Assembly (NCBI RefSeq): GCF_004339545.1
Contig: NZ_SMGD01000018.1
Span: 62,001 to 126,000 of the forward strand
Origin: Celerinatantimonas diazotrophica
Lineage (GTDB): Bacteria; Pseudomonadota; Gammaproteobacteria; Enterobacterales; Celerinatantimonadaceae
DNA: 64,000 nucleotides
Direction of reading: 5' to 3'
Numbering within the stretch: position 1 is the first letter of the stretch; each line of letters opens with the position of its first letter. The notes below the pieces were generated by a model. It was not told where the DNA came from. It saw only the letters and a program-made list of their open reading frames with translations, and ran no database searches. A program made the position numbers and the translations under genes. This document shows, piece by piece, positions 57,315-64,000 of the stretch.

Positions 57315-59555
57315 ATGAAACTGTTTATTTGGGGTTGGTTAGTCGCGCTGAGCTCTTCGCTCATCTGGCCGAAAGTTCCACCGTATTGGATTACCTTCAT
57401 TTTACTCACTATTGCGATAATAGTACTGTATTTTCGGCACTATTTTATCGCAGGGATATGCTTGGCTATCTGTTACTTTAGCTGGCAAGCAGCCGCGTAC
57501 CAAAACGCCGTCCAGCAACTGGCTAAAAGTCCTTACAACCATACCATAGATGGAAGAATTAGCGCAGTATCGAATGACCCATACCGACGAAAAATTATTT
57601 TACAAATAACCCATTTAAACGGAGCTGATAACCATTTGGTACGAGCAAAGTTTGTTCGTTTGAATCAGTACTGGAATGGTTCAAAACCTGATGATTTGTC
57701 ACTTTTCCCTGGGGATTTCATACAGGTTCGTGCAAAACTGAAACCAGCACATAGTAGTTTAAATGAAGGAGGGTTTAATTATCAACGCTATTTAGTCAGC
57801 CATCAGATTATCGCACAGGGAACCATTCGACATCTTACACTGATGAGCAGGGGCAGTTCTCTTCGAGCACATATTGTCAATCAGTTAGAGCCATACTGGC
57901 AAGATTTATCTCAACGTGGAATCATTGAAGCATTGGTGTTTGGCCATCGTAGTAATATTCCTTCTATTGAGCGAGATTTATGGATGCATTCAGGAATTGG
58001 GCATCTTCTTGCGATATCGGGCCTGCATCTTGGGATACTGAGTTTTTGGGGGTATCTGATTGGGGCAATGCTAGCGTGTGGACGAAGTCGAATTAAGCGT
58101 TATCTTGCACCCACGTGTGCTTTGATTTTTGCATTTAGCTATGGTGTGCTCGCCAATTGGCCAGCATCGGCCCAACGAGCGATGATGATGCTCTTGATCT
58201 GGTGGGGATTGCGAGCCCTACACTTGAACTTTACTCGGCTAGAGGTGTGGCTAATTGCGGCATTTATTTTAACCGCTTTATGGCCCTTATCGATTTTAAA
58301 CACCGGATTATGGCTCTCGTTTTTTGCGATGTTGTCGCTGATCATGTTGCTGTGGTTCCCTGTGAAGTCGAGAGTTGTGCGAATGATCCTTTTGCAAGTT
58401 GGACTTCTTATTTTGTTGATGCCGTTGCAAATCTTGTTATTTGGTTACTTACCACTGTGGTCGGTATTCTTAAATTTACTGTTTATTCCTTATTTTTCAT
58501 TTGTTGTTGTGCCTTGTCTGTTTATCAGCTGCTTAAGTGGGCTTTTGGGATACTCTGATCTCGCTCACTTAGGGTTCAATGTCGTTAATTATTTCATCGC
58601 ATATGTAGAGAGAATTTTAATCACATTAAGTCATCATCTGCCTTTATTTATTCAAGTACCGCACCATATTTGGTTTATTGTTCTTTTTATTGGTTTGGTT
58701 TTCATGGCGGGTTGGATGGTGCGCAAACCATGGTTGAGTGCTGTGGCCTTTATGAGTGGCTTGTTAGCAATAGTATTGCCTTGGGCAAAGGCGATTTGGC
58801 GCATTGACTTTTTAGATGTGGGGCAGGGACTAGCAGTGGTTGTCGAACAGGGGCAAGATGCGATCATTTATGATACAGCCAATCGTTATCCAACCGGTTT
58901 TTCATATGCTCAGGCAGTAATTATCCCCTTTTTAAATGAAAGGAATCTTAGTGTTGATGAAATTGTTGTGAGTCATGCCGATCAGGATCACTTTGGTGGG
59001 TATCCAATTTTACATCGTTATTATCCGCATGCTGACTCGGTTTTTGGCGCTGATCCACGTTTTAAGCAGCATAATTGCCGAGGGGTTAAACAATGGCACA
59101 AATTAACCCTTCAATATATTCAGCCCCCAGCTACATTAAAACCCGTGAATAATTTATCTTGTATGGTGTTGGTTAGCGATGGTATTCATCGGGTGTTACT
59201 GACGGGTGATATTGAACAGAAAGCCGAAGAATGGTGGGTTCAAAAGTTTCACAACAAGGTCGACGTGATCAGTGTTCCACATCATGGGAGTAATAGCTCA
59301 TCTTCATTAAAATGGTTAAAAGATGTTCATCCTCATTGGGCTATCATTAGTAGCGGTTTTCATAATAGTTACCATTTCCCTCGTACGCAAGTTGTATCCC
59401 GTTATCAAAAAGAGCATACGGTGCTACTTAATACGGCTAAACTTGGGCAAATATCAATGTCATTTACACGTACCCATGAGAAAATTCTTAGCTACAGGAA
59501 TAATATTGCACCTTTTTGGTACAATCGTTTATTAATTACGAACAACGGTTGGTGA
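57315..59555 (+). CDS. comEC: DNA internalisation protein ComEC/Rec2
   Basis: 746 aa from the ATG at 57315 (MKLFIWGWLV). Order: N-terminal DUF4131-type region (about 25-180), Competence membrane domain (about 200-475, HLLAISGLHLGIL at its start), and a C-terminal metallo-beta-lactamase-like domain with LDVGQGLAVVVEQG, SHADQDHFGGYPI and SVPHHGSNSSSS. It forms the inner-membrane channel for single-stranded DNA in natural transformation; no other competence gene is in the window. All three domains are intact. It sits directly before msbA, as in E. coli (ycaI). Confidence 0.93.
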   Translation: MKLFIWGWLVALSSSLIWPKVPPYWITFILLTIAIIVLYFRHYFIAGICLAICYFSWQAAAYQNAVQQLAKSPYNHTIDGRISAVSNDPYRRKIILQITHLNGADNHLVRAKFVRLNQYWNGSKPDDLSLFPGDFIQVRAKLKPAHSSLNEGGFNYQRYLVSHQIIAQGTIRHLTLMSRGSSLRAHIVNQLEPYWQDLSQRGIIEALVFGHRSNIPSIERDLWMHSGIGHLLAISGLHLGILSFWGYLIGAMLACGRSRIKRYLAPTCALIFAFSYGVLANWPASAQRAMMMLLIWWGLRALHLNFTRLEVWLIAAFILTALWPLSILNTGLWLSFFAMLSLIMLLWFPVKSRVVRMILLQVGLLILLMPLQILLFGYLPLWSVFLNLLFIPYFSFVVVPCLFISCLSGLLGYSDLAHLGFNVVNYFIAYVERILITLSHHLPLFIQVPHHIWFIVLFIGLVFMAGWMVRKPWLSAVAFMSGLLAIVLPWAKAIWRIDFLDVGQGLAVVVEQGQDAIIYDTANRYPTGFSYAQAVIIPFLNERNLSVDEIVVSHADQDHFGGYPILHRYYPHADSVFGADPRFKQHNCRGVKQWHKLTLQYIQPPATLKPVNNLSCMVLVSDGIHRVLLTGDIEQKAEEWWVQKFHNKVDVISVPHHGSNSSSSLKWLKDVHPHWAIISSGFHNSYHFPRTQVVSRYQKEHTVLLNTAKLGQISMSFTRTHEKILSYRNNIAPFWYNRLLITNNGW

Positions 59556-59606
59556 TCTGTATCTTAACCGTTAGAATGACTGTCATTTTTTTAAATAGAT
59601 ACGTAT

Positions 59607-61364
59607 ATGGCTCAAGAGAAATCAACATCGCTTAAAAAGTCCAACTTTACTCGTTTATTAGCCTATGTTTCTGAGCGAAAAGCTGGGCTTTTTGCTGCAA
59701 TTATTGGAATGATTGGCTATGCATGCGTAGATGTTACCTTTATTTATTCAATTAAACCGTTAATTGATCAAGGGTTAAGCGGCAAAGACCCTTCTATTCT
59801 GAAAATTATGCCTTTTTTCGTCGTCGGTATTGTTCTTTTAAGAGGGGTCTGTAACTTTATTTCTTCTTATTGTATGTCCTGGGTGGGCAGCCATGTTGTC
59901 ATGAAAATGCAGCAGCAGATTTTCGCTCATTTAATGAGTATGCCTATCTCTTATTTTGACCGACATTCAATCGGTACGTTGCTTTCTAAAATCACCTACG
60001 ATACCAACCAGATTGCAGATGCTTCTACTAAAACATTGGTGACGATGGTTAAGCAGGGAGGTTTAGTCATAGGCTTATTGGGAATGATGTTTTATAACAG
60101 CTGGCAGTTGTCACTTATCTTCCTGATTATTGGCCCAATTGTTGCCATTGCTATTCGGATTGTGAGTCGTCGGTTCCGACGCATTAGTAAAAATCTACAA
60201 GATGCTGTGGGCAATGTGACCGCAGTTTCAGAACAGATGCTCAACGGCCATCGGGAAGTGCTAGCCTTTAATGGGCAAGATAAAGAAACCGAGCGTTTTA
60301 AAAAGGTTAGTAATGCGATTCGCCGTCAGCAGATGAAAATGTCGGCAACATCGGCCATCGCTAACCCAGTTGTGCAGGCCGTGGCTGTTTCTGGATTGGG
60401 GGTTGTTTTATATATCGCTTCTTTCCCAGAGATCATGAATCAGCTTTCAGCTGGGACGTTTACGGTGATTGTGACATCGATGATGATGCTGCTGCAACCG
60501 ATTAAACAGCTTACACAACTCAATACAAACTTCCAGCGTGGAATGGCTGCTTGTACTAGTATTTTTACCGTTTTAGATGAACAAATCGAAACTGACAGTG
60601 GAACTTATGCTCCAGATCGCGTGAAAGGTGAGATTGTATTTGATCAGGTTACTTTTAGTTATCCAACAAAATCTGAAGCTGTGCTGCGAAATATCAGTTT
60701 TGATGTTCCTGCGGGGAAAACTGTGGCATTAGTCGGCCGTTCAGGAAGTGGTAAAACGACTATTGCGAGTTTGTTGCCAAGGTTTTATGAAATTACCCAG
60801 GGAAGTATTCGTATCGATGGATACTCTGTTGATGAGTTTAAATTACCATCGTTACGTCGTCAGTTTTCCATGGTATCGCAAAATGTCCATTTGTTTGCTG
60901 GTTCCATTGCGGAAAATATTGCATATGCTCAGGAACAAGCTACCCGCGAGCAGATTACTCAAGCCGCAGAAATGGCTAATGTTATGGAATTTGCCGAACG
61001 TCTTCCTGATGGGTTAGATACCATTATCGGAGAGCGTGGATTGATGCTATCAGGTGGTCAGCGCCAGCGAGTTGCAATTGCCCGAGCATTACTAAGAGAT
61101 GCCCCGATTCTGGTGCTTGATGAAGCAACTTCGGCTCTTGATACCGCCTCAGAACGTAAAATTCAGGAAGCAATCGAGCGGGTTTGCCAGGATCGCACTG
61201 CGATTGTTATTGCCCATCGTTTATCTACTATTGAGAATGCCGATGAAATTATGGTCATTGATGATGGTCATTTAATTGAACGTGGTGATCATAAGCAATT
61301 AATGGCTAAAAAAGGTTCCTACTACCGACTTTATCAGATGCAATTTGGTGGTGAGAGTGCTTGA
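59607..61364 (+). CDS. msbA: Lipid A export ABC transporter MsbA
   Basis: 585 aa, E. coli size (582). Six-segment membrane domain (residues 1-320) fused to an ATPase: Walker A GRSGSGKTT (near 378), signature LSGGQRQRVAIARALLRDAP, Walker B LVLDEATSALD and the switch histidine in IAHRLST. It flips lipid A-core across the inner membrane. First gene of msbA-lpxK-ycaR-kdsB, and the lpxK start lies inside its last codons. Confidence 0.97.
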   Translation: MAQEKSTSLKKSNFTRLLAYVSERKAGLFAAIIGMIGYACVDVTFIYSIKPLIDQGLSGKDPSILKIMPFFVVGIVLLRGVCNFISSYCMSWVGSHVVMKMQQQIFAHLMSMPISYFDRHSIGTLLSKITYDTNQIADASTKTLVTMVKQGGLVIGLLGMMFYNSWQLSLIFLIIGPIVAIAIRIVSRRFRRISKNLQDAVGNVTAVSEQMLNGHREVLAFNGQDKETERFKKVSNAIRRQQMKMSATSAIANPVVQAVAVSGLGVVLYIASFPEIMNQLSAGTFTVIVTSMMMLLQPIKQLTQLNTNFQRGMAACTSIFTVLDEQIETDSGTYAPDRVKGEIVFDQVTFSYPTKSEAVLRNISFDVPAGKTVALVGRSGSGKTTIASLLPRFYEITQGSIRIDGYSVDEFKLPSLRRQFSMVSQNVHLFAGSIAENIAYAQEQATREQITQAAEMANVMEFAERLPDGLDTIIGERGLMLSGGQRQRVAIARALLRDAPILVLDEATSALDTASERKIQEAIERVCQDRTAIVIAHRLSTIENADEIMVIDDGHLIERGDHKQLMAKKGSYYRLYQMQFGGESA

Positions 61365-62343
61365 GTCCATTTGGTATAAGCGAAGTATCTTAACTTGGAT
61401 TTTATGGCCGTTAAGTTGCTTGTTTGCCTTCGTGGTCAAGCAGCGCCGCAAGCGCTATATGTTACAACCACAGCAGAGCTATCGAAGCCCTGTTGCGGTC
61501 ATCATTGTTGGTAATATAAGTGTGGGGGGGAATGGCAAAACACCAGTTGTTTTGGCGTTGTGTGAATTTTTAAAAGCTAATGGCTATAACCCTGGAATTG
61601 TTAGCCGTGGCTATGGCGGTAATGCAAAAGGTCCTCTAGAAGTGACCCCTCAAACGCCGGCCTCATTATCCGGAGACGAGCCTTTGTTACTTCGGTTACG
61701 CAGTGAAGTTCCGGTTATCGTATGTGCGGATCGCTCAAAAGCTGCTCGTTTTTTAATCGAGCAACATCCGCAATCTGATGTGATTATCGCTGATGATGGA
61801 ATGCAGCATTATCCTCTGGCTCGCGATATTGAGATCTGTGTTGTTGATGCCAAGCGCCAATTTGGTAATGGTTTTTGCTTGCCCGCCGGACCACTCAGAG
61901 AACCTTTATCTCGATTAGATAGTGTGACTCGGATTGTGACTAATGGTGGAACTATTGAAAACTATCCAAGTGATGTGATGACGTTGATTCCGACACAGTG
62001 GCATCGAGTGCTAGATGGCAAAGCTATTGAAGAATCATCAGCGCCTCGCAATGGCATTGCTGTTGCTGGGATAGGGCATCCAGAACGCTTTTATCACACA
62101 TTACAAAATCAGGGAATTTCGCTGAATGAATGTATTGATGTTGGTGATCATGGCCAATTGAGTCACGCACAGATCAAGCAGTATCAGAACCAGCAAGTGC
62201 TGATGACAGAGAAAGATGCTTTAAAGTATCGCAATAAGGCTGGAGAACACTGGTATTATTTATGTGTTAGTGCACAATTACCAGATGATTTTTATCAATT
62301 TATATTGCAGCGGTTGGAGAGTTTTTATGCCACTAGAAAGTAA
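61357..62343 (+). CDS. lpxK: Tetraacyldisaccharide 4'-kinase LpxK
   Basis: 328 aa from the GTG at 61357, chosen because VLESIW aligns with the E. coli start MIEKIW; GTGs at 61348 and 61351 are alternatives. It overlaps the msbA stop by 8 bases. It phosphorylates the lipid A precursor at the 4' position. Seen: Walker A in [14 protein letters not shown] (near residue 52), [38 protein letters not shown] and MTEKDALKY. Inner-membrane attached by the N-terminal helix. Confidence 0.95.
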   Translation: MLESIWYKRSILTWILWPLSCLFAFVVKQRRKRYMLQPQQSYRSPVAVIIVGNISVGGNGKTPVVLALCEFLKANGYNPGIVSRGYGGNAKGPLEVTPQTPASLSGDEPLLLRLRSEVPVIVCADRSKAARFLIEQHPQSDVIIADDGMQHYPLARDIEICVVDAKRQFGNGFCLPAGPLREPLSRLDSVTRIVTNGGTIENYPSDVMTLIPTQWHRVLDGKAIEESSAPRNGIAVAGIGHPERFYHTLQNQGISLNECIDVGDHGQLSHAQIKQYQNQQVLMTEKDALKYRNKAGEHWYYLCVSAQLPDDFYQFILQRLESFYATRK

Positions 62344-62515
62344 TTTATTAGAAATTGTTGCCTGTCCTATATGCAAAGGGAAATTGGTTTATGATAAAGA
62401 GCAGGATGAATTGATCTGTAGAGCAGACCGTTTAGCCTACCCTGTCGACCAGGGGATCCCGGTATTATTAGAAGATAAAGCTAGAGAATTAACGAGCGAA
62501 GAGTTACCTAAATGA
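62327..62515 (+). CDS. ycaR: Trm112/YcaR-family small protein
   Basis: 62 aa from the ATG at 62327 with GGAG nine bases upstream; overlaps the end of lpxK by 17 bases. Matches Yca[42 protein letters not shown]. The zinc-ribbon of the family is reduced to CPIC plus a single later cysteine, as in E. coli YcaR (C4 incomplete). The function is unclear. Its stop overlaps the kdsB start as ATGA. Confidence 0.93.
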   Translation: MPLESNLLEIVACPICKGKLVYDKEQDELICRADRLAYPVDQGIPVLLEDKARELTSEELPK

Positions 62516-63264
62516 GTTATACCATTGTGATTCCGGCCCGATATGCATCGACTCGGCTGCCAGGAAAGCCGCTGTTGGATATTGCTGGTAAACCGATGAT
62601 TCAGCGGGTTTATGAACAGGCGCAAAAGACACAAGCTCAAACAGTTGTGGTAGCCACTGATGATGAACGTATTCAACAATGTGTGCTTGATTTTGGTGGT
62701 AAAGTTTGTTTAACGGCGGAATCGCATGAATCGGGTACAGAGCGTTTGGCTGAAGTAGTTAGTGTGTTAAATCTTAGCGATGAAGAAGTCGTGGTTAATA
62801 TTCAAGGGGATGAGCCGTTGATTTCACCACTGATCGTTGATCAAGTTGCTAATCTTTTGTTGGGGGATACACAGGCTCAGATGGCGACTTTAGGTGCCCC
62901 AATTACTGAGCAAGCCAGTATTATGGACCCAAATGTTGTGAAAGTGGTTTGTAATAAAAAAGGGCAGGCCATTTATTTTAGCCGTGCGCCTATTCCATAT
63001 TCGCGAGAAGGGAGCTGGCCATTAAATGACTATCTTCGCCATATTGGTATATACGCGTATCAGGCAGGCTTTATTCGGCATTATGTTACGCTCACTCCTT
63101 CTCCACTTGAGATGAGTGAAAAACTCGAACAGTTGCGAGTGCTCTGGCATGGCTATGCAATTAATGTCGCCAAAGCATTAATTGAACCAGGAGTAGGAGT
63201 TGATACCGTAGAAGATTTAGAAAAGGTTCGAAAGATTATTTTAGATAACTCAGAAAGTTGTTAG
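62512..63264 (+). CDS. kdsB: CMP-Kdo synthetase KdsB
   Basis: 250 aa, normal length. It activates Kdo with CTP for lipopolysaccharide core assembly. Seen: [23 protein letters not shown] near the N terminus, [16 protein letters not shown] with the metal aspartate, [21 protein letters not shown] and [13 protein letters not shown] at the end. Last gene of the msbA-lpxK-ycaR-kdsB operon, coupled to ycaR by ATGA. Confidence 0.97.
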   Translation: MSYTIVIPARYASTRLPGKPLLDIAGKPMIQRVYEQAQKTQAQTVVVATDDERIQQCVLDFGGKVCLTAESHESGTERLAEVVSVLNLSDEEVVVNIQGDEPLISPLIVDQVANLLLGDTQAQMATLGAPITEQASIMDPNVVKVVCNKKGQAIYFSRAPIPYSREGSWPLNDYLRHIGIYAYQAGFIRHYVTLTPSPLEMSEKLEQLRVLWHGYAINVAKALIEPGVGVDTVEDLEKVRKIILDNSESC

Positions 63265-63377
63265 ATATTGAAACGACTAGAGTATGAGTATGCTGATCTG
63301 TAGATATTTTAATTAGCCTTCATGGGCAACTCATCATCCAAATACCAACGCGACAAGAATTTGACAATTTCTGGCCA

Positions 63378-63420
63378 GTTAAAAAGTACTGTGTGGCAAT
63401 GGTACAGTACTTTTTAACTT
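63378..63420. terminator. Hairpin after kdsB, inside transposase relic
   Basis: Perfect 15-bp stem GTTAAAAAGTACTGT (63378-63392) / ACAGTACTTTTTAAC (63404-63418) with an 11-base loop. It is the first strong hairpin after kdsB, about 115 bases past the stop, and could end that operon. Confidence 0.6.
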
Positions 63421-63600
63421 TTAGAGATGCATGTTCAACCAAATTACGATATCGATGTAAACACTAATCAATATCGTCGTTACTTTGTTTGATATTCCTT
63501 TTTCTTGAATCACATGTTGAGTATTACGACCCTTCATTAAGTCTTGCAAAGCTTGGCTATTGTAACCCTTATCAGCGACTGCACCTCCGAGTACCGAGCT
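63380..63600 (-). pseudogene. Relic of an IS5-family (IS427-like) transposase
   Basis: Read on the minus strand, two pieces in different frames resemble the end of an IS5-family DDE transposase: VADKGYNSQALQDLMKG (the second catalytic aspartate region, about 63530-63579) and RNLVEHASLKVKKYCTIATQY (about 63386-63448), which keeps the R(3)E(6)K signature with the catalytic glutamate. A frameshift separates them and the N-terminal half is not recognisable. It is clearly non-functional. Confidence 0.65.
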
Positions 63601-63810
63601 CCGTAGGCCGGTTGCGTCAAAGAGTGCCTGCTCTCATATGGTATAGAATACTTTCTAAGGGTATTTGATGAGTCGGTTACTTTTCTTTTTGCTGAACTAT
63701 GTATTAGGCTGGGTAAGTTCGTGAACATTATTTGACCATCACTGTGGCCGATTTTACGAATATATTTAGTTTCGATCATATACTCTCTTTTTCAGGAGAA
63801 CACTATCACT

Positions 63811-64000
63811 ATGCACATGGACCACTTCAAAGAACCTTTTCAATCGGTATCCGACCAGTGCCAGAGTGCAAAAATCACTTATGGTCTTTTTGAGGTCCTA
63901 TTCGGCTCATTATGCGAGTAATTGCTGGTGCGAGAGGCTGGTTTGATATTTGTGAATACCTTCTCAGCCGTCATGTTTGGTTTAAAGGCAATAGTTAAAT
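63811..64000 (+). pseudogene. Frameshifted start of an ISAs1-family transposase, cut by window edge
   Basis: From the ATG at 63811, preceded by CAGGAG, translation gives HFKEPFQSVSDQCQSAKITYGLFEVLFGSLCE and then a stop; shifting frame near 63910 continues as RVIAGARGWFDICEYLLSRHVWFKGN. Together this resembles the N-terminal associated domain of ISAs1-family (DDE_Tnp_1-associated) transposases (DPRQ...YPL..ILF....AVIAGA.GW.DI). A stop follows at 63996-63998, so it is inactivated more than once. Confidence 0.65.

Larger units (their letters stand above)
63265..63810. other. Gap after kdsB with insertion-sequence debris
   Basis: Contains the hairpin at 63378-63418 and the IS5-like relic at 63380-63600. 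An 80-codon frame on the minus strand (63537-63779) runs through it but in a different frame from the recognisable transposase pieces, so I do not call it a gene. Confidence 0.55.

Noticed and set aside
63537..63779. 80-codon minus-strand frame
   Set aside because: It runs through transposase relic sequence but in a different frame from the recognisable motifs; most likely fortuitous.

Overview
The window is chromosomal DNA of a facultatively anaerobic gammaproteobacterium. The gene set points to the Vibrionales/Aeromonadales/Alteromonadales side rather than the Enterobacterales: a long-form PurC, CsiV beside Mfd, a PilZ-like gene between mfd and lolC, and NagE without a IIA domain. The order hinT-ycfL-lpoB-nagZ-ndh is nonetheless shared with E. 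coli. I did not try to name a genus. The DNA is moderately AT-rich, gene-dense, and mostly conserved housekeeping genes.

Layout. 0.3-2.4 kb: AbrB-type membrane protein, YrhK-like protein and an orphan small gene. 2.6-9.4 kb: purC-recR, a DksA-like gene, dusC, then apt-dnaX-ybaB. 9.6-9.85 kb: first copy of a 263-bp MITE-like repeat. 9.9-14.7 kb: GlcNAc regulon (nagC, nagA, nagB, with nagE divergent across two NagC-type operators). 14.8-18.9 kb: glnS, msrA, a CBS-domain gene, focA. 19.1-24.9 kb: Fec-like iron ABC importer divergent from a TonB-dependent receptor, with Fur-like boxes. 25.1-29.2 kb: a MocR regulator divergent from an EamA exporter with a direct-repeat operator, and an NhaC-superfamily transporter with a MetJ-like box (probable methionine transporter MetT). 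29.5-36.5 kb: yhbP-like gene, htpG, a kinase-fold protein behind a Fur-like box, a soluble FIST chemoreceptor, an acetyltransferase, tRNA-Pro(GGG). 36.6-39.8 kb: yejM, yejL and divergent yejK. 39.8-40.1 kb: second, inverted MITE copy. 40.1-48.6 kb: pyrC, a PTPS/QueD-like protein, hinT, three lipoprotein genes ending in lpoB, nagZ, ndh, a Nudix hydrolase. 48.6-56.8 kb: csiV-mfd, PilZ-like gene, lolCDE. 56.8-63.3 kb: DUF2062 gene, comEC, msbA-lpxK-ycaR-kdsB. 63.3-64.0 kb: decayed insertion sequences.

Much of the window serves the cell envelope: NagZ, LpoB and the Nag enzymes for peptidoglycan and amino-sugar turnover; YejM, MsbA, LpxK and KdsB for lipopolysaccharide; LolCDE for lipoproteins. 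Iron supply, DNA replication/repair (DnaX, RecR, YbaB, Mfd) and DNA uptake (ComEC) make up most of the rest.

I found no clear undescribed multi-gene system (no defence island, phage, CRISPR or biosynthetic cluster). The observations most worth following are the near-identical inverted MITE pair bracketing 30 kb, the 14-copy hexanucleotide repeat coding a Glu-Pro tract in DnaX with no visible frameshift heptamer, the MetJ-like box at the NhaC-type transporter, the direct-repeat operator between the MocR and EamA genes, the Fur-like box before the kinase-fold gene, and a terminator-like hairpin in the apt leader.
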